Below, one piece after another: positions 11,846-23,103 of a stretch of 58,000 nt of DNA; within the stretch, counting starts at the first letter, position 1, and the number at the start of each line of letters is the position of its first letter. Origin of the DNA: Gnetum montanum (taxonomy: Eukaryota; Streptophyta; Gnetopsida; Gnetales; Gnetaceae); the NCBI GenBank assembly GCA_015680685.1, contig MNCI01016470.1:235987-293986 (forward strand), given 5' to 3'. A program made the position numbers and the translations under genes. A model generated the notes under the pieces. That model was given only the letters and a program-made list of their open reading frames with translations. It made no database searches and was not told the origin of the DNA.

Positions 11846-12690
11846 AACAAAGCTTTGCTTTCAAGTTAGGTGAGCTTCTTTTTCAATTGATGTGAAAAAT
11901 TTACTACTAAAATAATTGAAACTAAGATTGATTTGGTAGAAATAAAACTAGTTATCCATATAAGAAGTAATGTTTCTAAAAAATTTGTTATTTAATAGAT
12001 TTATAAATTGTGCCATTTGCAATCGTACTATTTCTAAAGATTCTTCACCTATCAAAGCATTTACTGAGAAATCAAAATTAATGAGAATGGTTTTAAGATC
12101 AACAACCTCTAATGGTGTTTTGCTTGATAGGTTTTTTGTTGATAGGATAAGGTATTCAAGAACAAAGAGTTTTCCTATCTCCAAAGGAGTTTTACTAGAG
12201 AGTAGGTTTCTATTAAGGTGTAGTTTACATAGATTCACTAGTTTTCTAGTACTAGTAGGAATAGAACCTAATAACATATTTTGAGATAAATGGAGATAGG
12301 CAAGTGAATTTTTTAAGAGATAACTCTCAGTTGGAATGTTTCCCTATAGTTTATTTTCTTAGCTATTGAGCATTTGCAATGATTTTATATTTGAAATTTG
12401 AGGTAGAAGGATATCATCCAATGCATTATGAGCAAGGCTAAGTTGTATAAGAGATGATAAATTTTTTATCGTTTGAGAGATGTTACCAAAGATAAAATTA
12501 TCAATGATAGAAAAATAATAAAGATTTGGTAAAGAGCTTTCAAATTTGTATGATATGGTTCATGTTAAATGATTTTCATATAAACCCAAATAGTTAAGAG
12601 AGAGCAATGAGATAGAGCTATCAAGATTAGAATTGCATGACTGTGTGAGGTCACTTCATTGGGGAAGTAATTGTCACCAAGATTAATGTC
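11846..12690 (-). pseudogene. LRR receptor-type gene remnant, piece 3
   Basis: Minus-strand coding. Ten or so 23-24-residue leucine-rich repeats can be read, for example LGSIPTSTRKLVNLCKLHLN and, further on, LEIGKLFVLEYLILSTKNLS. The LxxLxxLxLxxNxLxGxIP plant-extracellular consensus is clear, though many GxIP have become SKTP by transitions. The longest open part is 109 codons (12,277-11,948). The upstream repeats (12,690-12,290) need frameshifts and have stops. Piece 4 continues it across H, and pieces 2 and 1 lie upstream beyond larger insertions. The family is LRR receptor-like protein or kinase; no kinase, membrane segment or signal peptide is seen, so which one is open. Confidence 0.8.
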
Positions 12691-12692
12691 AT

Positions 12693-12940
12693 GTCTCATC
12701 ATCGATAAGTTAGGCTTGGCAAAACAATTCAGGCCAACCAAAACCATGTGTCAAAAATCCCTCAACAGATCATATGTCACTGTTAGGGGTATAATCAACT
12801 TAGCCTTTTTGGCAAGAGAGAAATTCCCCACTAGCACAGATTTCATTATCATAGAGGAGATGCCAAGCTTCAACTTGATCCTGGGTAGGCCTTTTCTTGC
12901 TCAACTAAGGGCTATCTCCTCTCCCATCCACTAAGAAGTC
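12693..12940 (+). pseudogene. protease remnant of J2
   Basis: Aligns with the C-terminal two thirds of the J1 protease: the EEMPSFNLILGRPFL stretch matches EEMPSFNMILGRPWL of J1, and both continue to a SPIH segment. The active-site region upstream is missing because the copy begins here. A stop follows at 12,932. The K/P-rich tail of J1 can be followed weakly to about 13,200. Confidence 0.72.
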
Positions 12941-13408
12941 CACCTTCCATATGAAGGTGGTCAATTTATCATCCACAGTGATAATGCCTCCTCTTTGGCT
13001 GTCCATAACATAGACATGGAGTAAGTGTCAGAGGTGGAGTTTCTTGGTGATGTACCTATGATAACCAATGTAATACCTAAGGCTAATACACCCAAATGAG
13101 TGCTTCAAGTCAACAACCTCCTAGAGGATCCTAAGCCTTGCATGCCCCCTAATCCACACCTAGTTAGGAAGCAACTACATGACCAAGACTTCCCTTAGCA
13201 AAAAATGTGCTAAGTTCTTGCTTACCCCTTACCTCCACAGGCCATGCATTTTTGGTTTTTACTTGTGTTGCATTGGTTCATGCATTTACATTTCACCTGC
13301 TTGCCTAGTTTACACATTGTTTCACTTTGTTTACGCATCCATCCACTTAGCTTATGCATTGCATCAAAACACATAAAAATGATAAAACTAAAACTACAAA
13401 AAATACAT

Positions 13409-13515
13409 GGCCCCAAATGGCCTTAGACTAGCGATGGCCCGAAATGATCCAAAAAACACTTGATATCAAAAAATGGCCTTAAAATACCATTGTGTCTTGG
13501 AACGGCCTAAAAATA
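13409..13515 (+). repeat. GGCC-type array of J2
   Basis: Decayed units such as atggccccaaatggccttag and atggcccgaaatgatcc, at the same relative place as 791-873 in J1. The region to 13,620 then matches J1 up to a 'ttttgtaggatc' word (J1: 'tttacaggatc'). Confidence 0.65.
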
Positions 13516-13689
13516 TTACTTTTTGCATTACTTTCCTTTCATTTGTGCATTTTAACTCCATTTATGATAGGTGTTTCTTGATGTTGTTTTTCTGGTTGAT
13601 TTTTGTAGGATCTTGCAAACACATAGCATGACTATGCACTATGAAATCTCACATAAGCAAGGTAACAATTCATTTTCCATGATGCAAAA

Positions 13690-13890
13690 AATTAGCATAG
13701 ATAGTTTGCTATAAATATAAACTAGTATAGATCATCCTTGGGTCAAGACATTAAATTGGCACAACATCCACCATTTGCTATGACATTAAACTTGCACCCA
13801 GTAGTCTACTAGGACTATAAACTAGCACATCATAGTCTGCTAGGACCTTAAATTGGGTTCACAGTCTACTAGGACTTTAAACTGGCATGT
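13690..13890 (+). repeat. actataaactggca-type tandem array of J2
   Basis: Units of 35-40 bp such as agtctactaggactataaac and agtctgctaggaccttaaat. This is the homologue of the array at 1,003-1,450. Confidence 0.65.
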
Positions 13891-14777
13891 TGTTGATCTA
13901 TTGGAGCACTTGCCATTGGTGATATCCTTGGGGCACTCATAGCATCATTGCCTCCCACCATTCTGCTAATCTTTGCACATCCTACTCCTTTATCCTACTA
14001 TAGTCTATGCACATCCACTCCTTCATCCTAATAGCCTCTCATCCCCCACATACTCACAATTGCACATCCCTATGATGCATATGCACTATGATGCATATGG
14101 AATTCTCTTCACATCAACTGTAGAACCCAAGGTGGACATAACACAACTCATTCTGTGGGGAGCCTTTGTTGGCTAGTCAAGCCCCAAAGCAAATGTAATG
14201 AAATTTATCCTAGGGAAGAAACACCTATCCTATAGACACGATGCTTTTCATTAAAGCAAAGCCCATCTACTCAATGGCCCATACCTTGTAGCTAGCATTC
14301 AGTAGTAAGTTGAACACAATGGAGGTTCACCTTGTAGTAAAGAAAAAAAAGAAAACAAAGAGAGAAAAAAATATAGAAAAAGAAAGGAAAAAGGAACAAA
14401 GCATATCCCCAAGAAAATTTACAACACTGTAGCTTCGCAACCAGCCTAGACTTGGATAGACTTTAACTCTTTCATGAGCACTTTAATGAAAGTTCAATGT
14501 TTTAGGGGTAAGCGACTTCATGCCATGGTCACTGTCAACCATGCTAACTTCACATCTTACATCAGGATACAATGTTTACATTTTATTTCCTTTGTTTGCA
14601 TGTCATCTTCCTAGCACATTACCTACATACTTTGCCCCAGGACACCCTTATCCACAACACTCTTGAACATGGTGGAATGACACTCGATGAAGTATCAATG
14701 AGTGATGTTGGTGCCATGTCTACTATGGTGTTTTGTAATTCTTTGTTGATGTCTCTCAGGCCACTCCTCCAGATGTC

Positions 14778-16148
14778 AACAAAGAGGGACCATTGAAACA
14801 CCACAAAATTTTAGGTCTCAACATCTCAACTGCAAATTTGGCTAGGTGTTAAAATGTGACACTTTGCCCAAATTTTTCTAAGTGTTGAGTGTAGTTAGCT
14901 TTGACACTAGTTTTGCAATTTTTTTTCTAACTATTGAGTTATGCATCCAGCACATAACACGAGTTGAGCGTAGTAGCTAGAGTTAGAAAATTTTTGAACT
15001 TTTCTGGTCACCTCCAAACTTAGAAATTTTTTTGAATTTTTCTTGTAGTTCCACCTACCACATTGTCATGTGGAAACCAATCCATATTTTGTGCTAACCC
15101 TAGCCTTATAAATACCCTTGGACCCCCAACTTTTTAACGGTTGGCATTCCCAGGCAGTTGGCATTCCCAAATAGTTAGCACTCCTAGGTAATTGGCCTTC
15201 CTAAGCAGTTGGAATTCCTAGGTAGTTGGCATTCCTAGATGATTGAAATTCCCATATGGTTGGCATTCCTTGGTAGTTAGCATTCCTAGGCAATTGACAT
15301 TCCTAGATGATTAACATTCCTAGGTAGTTAGCATTCTCAAATGGTTGGCATTCCCATGTAGTTGGCATTCTCAAATGGTTGGCATTCCTAAGTGGTTGGC
15401 ATTCCTTGGACATGAGCATTTTTAGCACTTGGCATTTGGCATTCAACATTGAGCATCTTTGGATGAACGAGATTCGAATGCATTGGAAAAGATGTAGAGT
15501 TGCATTCTACAACCCACCGAAGCCCCACCATAGCCTTGCAGGACACCACAGCCCATGATACATCGTAGCAGCCAATCTAGCACACATGGTTCATCATGGT
15601 GAGTGCCAAATTTCATGGCTTGACACCACCAAGACTATGAATATGCTCCCACTACACTTTTTATACACTGTGTACCTTTTGAGACCCTTTTGGAGTTAAC
15701 TAAACTCCCATTTGGGATGGTGTTCCATTTCTCTCTTCTATTTCTAGCATTTTATTACATTTTTCTTGCATCTTTTCACACTTTTTCATGTGTCATGATG
15801 CTGTGCTATGCTCGGGTGGTAGTCTCTGCAAGTTGACACTCTTGTTTTAGTTGAAACCCTTGGCTACACTTTCCTCCATTCCATGGCTATGCTCTACATT
15901 TAACATCGTGAAGCATCACTTTGACACTTAGCATCATTTCATGTTGTTTGCACTTGCATTTCGACTAACCATGCCACCTCTCAATTATACCCACTACCTC
16001 GGTTGCAATCATCAAAGTTCCTATTCGATCGACAAGACTGTTTAGGGTGCTCCACCTTCATTTCTAGCAAGGCCCTCACATGGAGGTAGGGTTAAGGCTA
16101 TGCATCCATTGAGCCCTTGGTGATTCTAGCCACTAACATTTTCAGTCA
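14778..16148 (+). repeat. J2 polypurine tract and 3' LTR
   Basis: The purine tract caacaaagagggac precedes TGAAACACCAC at 14,794. A TATA box (TATAAATA, 15,107-15,114) sits in an accctagccttataaatacc context. The J-type LTR in element A has the same context on its own strand at 17,543-17,562. The array downstream of the TATA box differs from that of J1. Confidence 0.7.
15133..15440 (+). repeat. minisatellite of ggttggcattcctaggta units
   Basis: About 16-17 consecutive units of 17-19 bp, each containing tggcattcc or a close variant. It lies just after the TATA box in the J2 LTR, so it would be in the transcribed leader. J1 and the J-type solo LTR have different word arrays instead. Confidence 0.85.
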
Positions 16149-16171
16149 TTAGAGTCCTAATACCTAAATGG

Positions 16172-16713
16172 TGTCACTGTACAATGAAGATGGTATCTCT
16201 TCATAACTAATGTTGTAGTTATTGTAATTGAGATACGAAATGGAAAGTTCTTATTAAGACCCAAAAGGGAATACTCTAATTATGGGCATCTCTCTTAAGG
16301 GGACCTTTGAGGATTAAGGTATTTATACCCAGGGATTAGATGTCATATTAGCATGGAGTTGCAAAGCTAGTAACTATGAGTAATAGGTGTTGGGTAAAGT
16401 AGGACAAGAAGAGGATTGGCCATCCCTTCTAACTGATGATAGGCCTAACCATAGTGGCAATGTTGTATAGCCTCTAAGGATTGGATGTCAAGGAAAGATA
16501 GCCCCAAGGAACACTCAAAGCATGATCCAAATATATTATTCTACATTAATAAAGCATTCTTTTCTTTTTTCTTTTACATTTTCTTGGTTAATTTCGTTAT
16601 ATATAATGTTGAATTTTAATTATATTTGATGTTGCCATGTTATCTACTTACCCATAAATTCTAACATAACATATATTTGACATTTTCCATGATATCTAAA
16701 AATGGAATATCAC
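16172..16713 (+). repeat. A 5' LTR
   Basis: TGTCAC start, end in TATCACA (family consensus TGTCACA). TATA-like ggtatttatacccag at about 16,318-16,332, polyadenylation-like aataaagcattctttt at about 16,546. Matching LTRs occur at 22,535-23,103, 36,212-36,787, 56,558-57,054 (minus strand) and, broken by D, from 23,789. Confidence 0.82.
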
Positions 16714-16731
16714 ATTTGATATCAGATCAAA
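16714..16731 (+). promoter_or_regulatory. A primer-binding site, initiator-tRNA-Met type
   Basis: TTGATATCAGATC directly after the LTR, against TGGTATCAGAGC in the tRNA-iMet class. Element C has the better preserved TTTGGTATTAGAG at the same place (plus 56,541-56,557, minus strand). Confidence 0.65.
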
Positions 16732-16933
16732 TCATGAACCAAGAGCTAATAAGAACCAAGGATCAACTACAACTTGATGATGAACGATAGAGTCATGATC
16801 CAAGGAGAGTCATGAATCACCATTAGATGCATCTCATACTTGATTTGAGTGAGCTTTATGGGTTAATGAGTTAGGATCACACATCTACAAGAGAACCATG
16901 AACATGTATCATGTCTAAAATAAATCCCACTAG

Positions 16934-18611
16934 TGACATCTAAAAATGTCGGTTGCACAAACATTGAGAGGTCATCAGGCATACAGCCTAACCCCGAGTC
17001 CATGGAAGGGTCGTGCTAGAGAAAATGAAAATGAGGTACCCTGAATGGTTTGGTCGATTAGACAGGGGCTTACGTGGTGTAATAATTGTTTCCAAAAGCT
17101 TGAGAATAGTATTATAAATTAAGCGAAAATACATGTTAGTAGTGGAAAATGCAAGAAATTATGATAAAATTTGAAACAAATGTTGAAGGAAAATGAAATG
17201 AAAGTTTAAGTGAAGAAATGCACCATACTAAGATTGGAGGAATGTGACTTCTAATTAGTCAGTGTTTGAAATTGGTACGTAGTGTTAGACAAGCATAGTA
17301 GGATAGCATGGTAGAGTGGTCACAATCTCTGGGACATTGTAGATGCAATGTTGGTAGCTACAAAAGAGGATAGACCTGTTGGGCTTATAGTTGTCACACT
17401 GTGTGGGTCATGGTACTCAACTAGGTGTCAAGCTCAAGTTTTGAAGTGTGGGAGTGATGAAGATTCTAAGAATTCTCTAATGCTTGATGCTTGGAGTGAT
17501 TCACTAATCATCAACAAACCCCCAAAATGTTGATTATCGAGGTATTTATAGAGCTAGGGTTGATGGGAGATGTGGATTGGGTACCATAGGGCCTGGGTCC
17601 CACATATCACAAATGAGAACAAGTCACATTGTCATGCTATGCTGAAAGTGTCAAGCTCTAAGTCTTATGCTCAAAGTGTAATGCTATGCAAGATAGGAAT
17701 GGGAACTAAGAATTTTCCAAACTATGACCACACTACCTGGATTGCATGTGCCAAAGTTTGAGGGACTACCATGTACCTACAAACAATTCCAAAGCAAATG
17801 CAACTTGGAGTCTACGCTTTGGGACTACATCTTCCATCTCTTCCAAGTAGTGTCAAGCATAGGGATAATTTTTGGGATCAATAAGGGGTTCAAAATCAAA
17901 GCAAAATGATGATCTTAGCTACTGAAAGGATTTCAAAGCTAAAATAAGGGTTGATGCCAAGTTCTGGGAGCTTTTGGAGGCATTCAGATGCATTTTCCAT
18001 GTGTCACGCTATCTACGCTGCATAGCGTGACAGAGCATAGTGTGAACATTTAGAAAATTTTTGCTTGTCATGCTTTCTATGTTGTGTAGCGTAGCAGATC
18101 ATAACACCCACATTTTGATGAATTTTTCAAAAATTTGCAATGTTTCTTCATGACACATTGACCACAGTTTGGGGATGAAGCAGGAGAAGCAGCCTCAGAA
18201 GTTAAAAAATTGCCAAATGCAGCTTCCATGTCTAGATAGCTTGATAGACTTCTAGTCCAACACTTACAAAAATTTGGGTATGCTACGCTATTTATTCTAT
18301 GCAACGTAGTAGAGCATAATAGGCCCAAAAGATAGAAAATTTGTTGACCTATTTAGTCCATCCTTAGTGCCCTTTGACTGCTTCTGACTTGATGTTTATG
18401 CAAACTAGCCTTGGAAACATGTGCTACGCTGGCTATGCTCGGGAGCATAGCAGGAAAACTTAGAAAAAGTTTGCAAACATTAGGACTTCGAGTGTGCTAC
18501 GCTTTCTACACTACATAGTGTGACACAAGACTTAGAAAAATTTTGTCCAAGTTTTGACACTTAGAGAAATCTGCCTTTGAATCATAGAAGCTCAAAATTA
18601 GTGGTGTTTCA
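16934..18611 (-). mobile_element. solo LTR of family J nested in A
   Basis: Element C lacks this segment: its sequence passes directly from the 'agagaaccatgaa' word to 'aacaagatt', which flank the segment in A. On the minus strand it starts TGAAACACCACTAATTTTGAG, in common with J1 and J2. It has a TATA box in the same context as J2 (minus strand, 17,543-17,562) and ends TTTTTAGATGTCA. Its length is about 1.68 kb. Target duplication is uncertain: CCACT on the left and CCATC on the right would each be one transition from CCACC, the sequence in C, but this places the left end two bases earlier. Confidence 0.7.
17995..18535. repeat. array of ctacgctnnctacgct / agcgtag palindromic words
   Basis: Five or six word pairs at roughly 100-140 base spacing (about 18,003, 18,066, 18,285, 18,422, 18,495), each an imperfect palindrome such as cacgct...agcgtg. 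It lies inside the J-type solo LTR and parallels 2,775-3,690 in J1. Confidence 0.65.
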
Positions 18612-19169
18612 CCATCAATTAACAAGATTCTTTCATGGATATCATTAACTAAGGGAGATCTAATTATGCCTCATTTAGATTCATCAATTGTAAGAGACAT
18701 TGGTAAGAATATAATACACCAGTTCAAGTAAATATTACCTAGCTTGTAGTGATGCTAGAAATGTTAAGTAATTAAGATCATTGTTAAGTTACTCCCACAA
18801 GGTTAGTAACTATGGCGTAAGTTGAGACTTGTTACCCCTAAATACCTAACCCTTGTATCTTGGCATTACTCATCTTACCTAACACGTATGTATTGGTAAC
18901 TTTAAGGAAGGTTAAACCAGCCATAAGAATGTCTCATCCTACTCAACCAGTAAGGGTAATTACCATGAGATGCATAGGGAAACCAATAATTGGTAGCAAA
19001 TGTTATGATATCTTACTTTGCTAATCATCTCCAACTAACCACCTAAGAAACTAAATAAGTTATAAGGTAAAAGTATTATATTTCTTTCTAAGTGTTGGTA
19101 TATCATTTACAATCAAATCAAAGTCATCTTAGAAGTTCTTAGATCACACATACATCAACCTAGTATGTT

Positions 19170-20500
19170 AGTTTAATAAAATAGGCTATTTTGGTTCTTT
19201 CAAAACCTAAACAACCAACTTAGTTTTTTGAATCCTAAGAGTCTCAATGCATAGTACTGATTGAGATGATTCCAATGGTACAAATTTCATCCTAATTGGA
19301 CTTACAATTTGGGAGATATCATTGTTCAAAGGTTTTTGTTATGTGTGTTAACAATAATAATTAATTAATTAACATTTAATTTAAAAAATTGTAAAAAAAT
19401 TAGAGGCAAGAAGTAAACTATGAACCTTCCCTTATCTAGCTCACATCTTGTGATTTTTTGAACTACCATATTAGCCATCAATGTAGGTAGAATAAAATAA
19501 TGATAGAAAGTTAAAAAAATCAAAACCTAATATTAAAAAATTAGGGCTAGGATTGAACTTGGGATCTCCAATTTGTTAAATCCAACCCCTATATCTTAAG
19601 TTTTATCTACTAGCCACTAGGATAATAACTACAATTAGTTATTTAAGTAGGTAAATACATGTATGAATCCATAATTAATTAAAATTTAATTTAATAGATA
19701 TATAAAAAATTTTAAAATTTAAAATTTGGTCATGCCAGCTCGTTTAAGACTATGAAGCCTCTAGAAAGAGCTCCACATACCTATTAAGGACTATGCAGCT
19801 CCATTATGGGTCATGCAACCCTTCTAGGATTGTGGAATTCCATCAAAACCATTATCACTTGCCTCATGTTGTCATGCTACTACATCTTTCTACGACTTCC
19901 ACCTACTAGAATGCACCATCTTGCCTTGCTACTTGGTACTTCTCTACTACACATTGTTGTCTATAGCCTGTCTTTGCACATTGTCATGCCAGTTGCTATA
20001 TTTTTTCACAGTTTTAGCTATATTTTTTTCCACTTGTCTCCATCACTACTACCCTTGCCCATGCTTCCATTCACATCACATTTTTCACCTTTTTCTTTAC
20101 CTATGTTGAAAAATATGCTAGGATTTTTGGTAGTTCACAATGTTAGTGGATATTGCTAGCACCAAGAAAACCTCCCCACCCCATCCATCCATCCACTTTG
20201 GTAGTAATCGGTGTCATGAAAACTTGTCTCCCTTGGTAGTCATTGGCATTGTGAAAACCTACCTCCCTTAGTAGCCATTAGTGCCACAAAAGCCTACCTC
20301 CTTTAGCAGCTAATAGACTTTTTCGGTGCCAAAAAAACTTGCTTTTTTGTAATGGTAAAATTTTTTGTCAATAAACAGAATCTTTTAAAAAAAATAGTTA
20401 AAAGTAAGGTATGATATTTAAATATAAAAATGAAAAATGTTTTTTTTAAACAATATAATTTTATGGTTTGGTAGCAATAGGGATAACAAATTTTGTAATT
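19170..20500 (+). other. variable leader region of A
   Basis: The first part (19,170-19,720) matches B at 32,128-32,740 and, reversed, C at 55,440-55,760. The rest is a C/T-rich stretch ending in a minisatellite (20,165-20,340) of about 36-bp units built on 'cctcccttagtagccattagtgccac'-like words. No protein is recognised; short open frames here do not match between copies. Confidence 0.6.
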
Positions 20501-21169
20501 AATTATACTCATGTTGAAGTAGTACTGGTATGGGTGACCTCTCAGGAAGTCTCATTTTTTATGGACAATGTTTTAAACTTTAGAACTCATAATGTTTGAT
20601 TTAAGAAGTATTTTTTGGTGAATGGAGAGTTGTTTTCTATATATTTCAACATCTTGGACACAATGTTGAAGTCATATTAGCTCCACAGAGCTTCAAAAGT
20701 TAATTTTAATCCTTTTCCCAACATGGTACCTCAAGACACTTAGAGACATATTTTAGCATAATTCAAGTGTATGATGTCCATTTCTAATATATAAATAATT
20801 ATTTTTGATATTTTTTAACCTTTTTAATTCAATGATGAGGTTAGATTTATCATTTAGGTACCGAAAAATTAGGTGATATCTTAAACCGTATCTTAAGAAA
20901 CTATAACATAAAATAACAAACCATGCCTAACAATTTAATTATTGGGATTAACAAATCTAACCTCTTGGGCCATCTTGGGATTTAGGATTAAATGATTAAC
21001 TAATGTAGATAGATAATATTAGATAACTAACTCATAATATATTATTAATTACATTTTTGAAGTCAATATTCTAAGGAGGGTAGAAAGGTCATCAAGAATC
21101 TAGATAACATAACTAGTTGATACGAACCTAGATTTAGCTGAAGCATTAGTTGGTGAACTAGAAAGACCA

Positions 21170-22110
21170 TGAAGATGTATATTAAGTCATCTTACAATCA
21201 TGTAAAATATCAAGATCATTTAGAGCATTCAAATTAGTTACATTGAAAACCATGGAGAATCATAATCTTGTCCCAGTAAGGTGTATGATACCCATGAAGA
21301 AATGTAATCTTGATGCATTGATAAGCATGGGTTTTGAATTGATGAAACTACTAATATTCACATATCCATATAATTATAAGAATGAACAAGCAATGATTCT
21401 TGAAATTTCATAATTTCAAATCATGTTATGGAAGAATAGTCAAGATTTTAGGATAAGCCACATAACCTTAGAATTGATATTTAAAATTTAGTATGAGAGA
21501 GATGTGTATGTATGGTCAACATATATTTGTCAAATCAAAATTTTTAGATGTTAGAATTTATCAAGCATTAGAGTTGATTAGCAAAATAGATTCACTATCA
21601 TTAATCTAGTGTCATTCATCCTTTGTGAAGACTTAAATGCAAAAATTGAAAGTGGTGCTTATTAATTCTTAAAATATGAATATGTAAAAGAATCCTTGGA
21701 AGATGAGCTAAATTTAAAAAGCTGTTCCCATCAACTTAGGATGAAATTCCATTAGCTAATGCATAATACACTTACTTTAATAGATAAGTCAAATCTCAAT
21801 GTTCTAAAATATATGATGTTGATGGATAGTACTCATTAAGAATTACAATTTGCCAATTATGCTACTATGACTAATGAAAATAGGTCAACTTCATTTTTCC
21901 TTAATACTCTAAACTACATTTAGTATGATGCCTGATTATTTCAAGTTATAAAGTGGTTAGAGTGAAATTCTAAGGGATAAGTTGAGAAGAAAGATCAAGC
22001 CCTGTGATCCTATATAAGGTCATCCAATCATATACCTCTTTTAGAGAAATTACAACTAATTCCATTAATCTTCAAGGTTGATCAAGATCAGGAAGTATCT
22101 TTACCTTACT
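21170..22110 (+). pseudogene. CCR4-type EEP-nuclease segment captured in A (degraded)
   Basis: This parallels the better preserved copy in B (34,560-35,785) block by block. A stretch reading SFILCEDLN at about 21,615-21,640 matches B's FILCGDFN. KESLEDELNLK near 21,700 matches KESLEDELDLK, and NHIPLLEKLQLIP near 22,030 matches B's DHIPLMEKLQLLP. The family role is 3'-5' shortening of mRNA poly(A) tails by a Mg-dependent EEP fold. Here Gly of GDFN is Glu, the SDH-type Asp is Asn, and there are many stops and frameshifts, so it is dead. It ends about 400 bases before the 3' LTR. It is more decayed than B, so alone it would not be recognised. Confidence 0.68.
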
Positions 22111-22520
22111 TTTATTTATAATATTCCTTTTTGTTTAATTTATATTTTAATTAGGTGACTAAAATATCTTAAGGGAATACAAGAAGGAAATAAAGAATTT
22201 TCCCTACCTTCACTTAGGTAACAAAATATGAGTTGCACTTTGTTTGAACTTGATTAGGATTGGTGATCAGTGGTTGGTAGATCTTTAATTCACCCCTTGT
22301 CATTACCTTAGAGAATGATCTAATTATTAATAAAATAATATTTAATTGCCATATATCCTTCTTACTTATAATTTGTTTTTAGAATAAGCAAGAGAACATT
22401 AGGATATACAACTTCAAGTCAAAAGGAGAAATTAAAGCATTAGAGCATAGGATCATGATAGGAAATACTATAGCTAGAAAAAGATAATGAACGTGAACTT
22501 CTTCAAGGATAAATGAAACC

Positions 22521-23103
22521 TAAGGGGGATATATTTTCATGTCCCATTCTAAATAGTGTTTTTGCATAACAAAGATGGTCTCTCTTCATAACTAATGCTA
22601 TGTTTATTGTAACAAGACTTGAAAGGGAAAGTTGTAATTAAGACCTGAAAGGGTATGTTGTAATAATAGGCATTTTCTTGAGGTGACACTTGTGGGTTTA
22701 ACCTAAGGTATTTATACTAAGGCATTAGAAATCATATTAGCATGCAATTGTGGATCTAGTAAAGGTGAGTAATAGGTGCTAGATAAAGGAATACACGAAG
22801 AGGACTAGTCATCCCTTTTGGCTAGTGATTGATCTAATTATGATGATAGTGCTAGATAGCCTCCAAGGTATAGATGTCAAAAAACGATAACCCCAAAAAA
22901 TACTAAGAGAATGACCCAGATATAATATTTTACATTAATAAATCATTCTTTCCTTTTTTCTTCTACATTTTCCCTATTAATTTTCTTATATACAATGTTG
23001 AATGTTAACTATATTTGATATTGTCACCTTGTCGTCTTATGGATAATGTTTGATATAACACATATTTGATGTTTTCAATGACATCTAGAAATGGTATGTC
23101 ATA
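22521..23103 (+). repeat. A polypurine tract and 3' LTR
   Basis: Purine tract taagggggatata, then an LTR from 22,535 to 23,103 that aligns with 16,172-16,713. The first bases read TTTCATG rather than TGTCACA, as in B. Polyadenylation-like aataaatcattcttt at about 22,936. Confidence 0.75.

Larger units (their letters stand above)
6186..11850 (-). mobile_element. H: copia-type element with gag only, 5.66 kb plus target duplication
   Basis: Two direct LTRs (6,191-7,353 and 10,679-11,845) are flanked by a perfect 5-bp duplication AACAA (6,186-6,190 and 11,846-11,850). On the minus strand, which is the coding strand, the order is 5' LTR (right), primer site, gag, about 2 kb without recognisable coding, purine tract, 3' LTR (left). 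No protease, integrase or reverse transcriptase is visible, so this is a non-autonomous copy or a deletion derivative. It is inserted in the LRR pseudogene. Confidence 0.88.
12693..16148 (+). mobile_element. J2: 5'-truncated family-J element
   Basis: Starts abruptly inside the protease, against the LRR remnant. It then has the same order as J1: GGCC array, actataaact array, A/G tract, purine tract and LTR. The LTR runs from TGAAACACCAC at 14,794 to about 16,148, where TTTTCAGTCA lines up with the end of the J-type solo LTR in element A. A 23-base stretch separates it from the LTR of A. No target duplication can be checked because the 5' side is truncated. Confidence 0.72.
16172..23103 (+). 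mobile_element. A: non-autonomous LTR element carrying an EEP-nuclease segment
   Basis: 5' LTR 16,172-16,713, iMet-type primer site, internal region, purine tract, 3' LTR 22,535-23,103. The internal region holds a nested J-type LTR (16,934-18,611), a variable leader and a CCR4-like EEP segment, but no gag or pol. Its left neighbour is J2 and its right neighbour the LRR remnant. Flanking five bases (AATGG and ATTAA) do not match, so a target duplication is absent. The copy may have been altered by recombination or deletion. Confidence 0.8.

Noticed and set aside
11970-12284. Plus-strand frame of 104 codons
   Set aside because: It is the antisense shadow of the minus-strand LRR remnant.
15133-15440. 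CRISPR-like array
   Set aside because: Units of 17-19 bases are contiguous with no unique spacers, and the context is a plant LTR.
19806-20159. 117-codon frame in the leader of A, hydrophobic, possible membrane protein
   Set aside because: C/T-rich sequence on this strand gives Leu, Ser and Phe codons by composition. The corresponding part of B is not open in a related frame.
16172-23103. Target duplication for element A
   Set aside because: The flanking pentamers AATGG and ATTAA do not match, and the two sides are different sequences.
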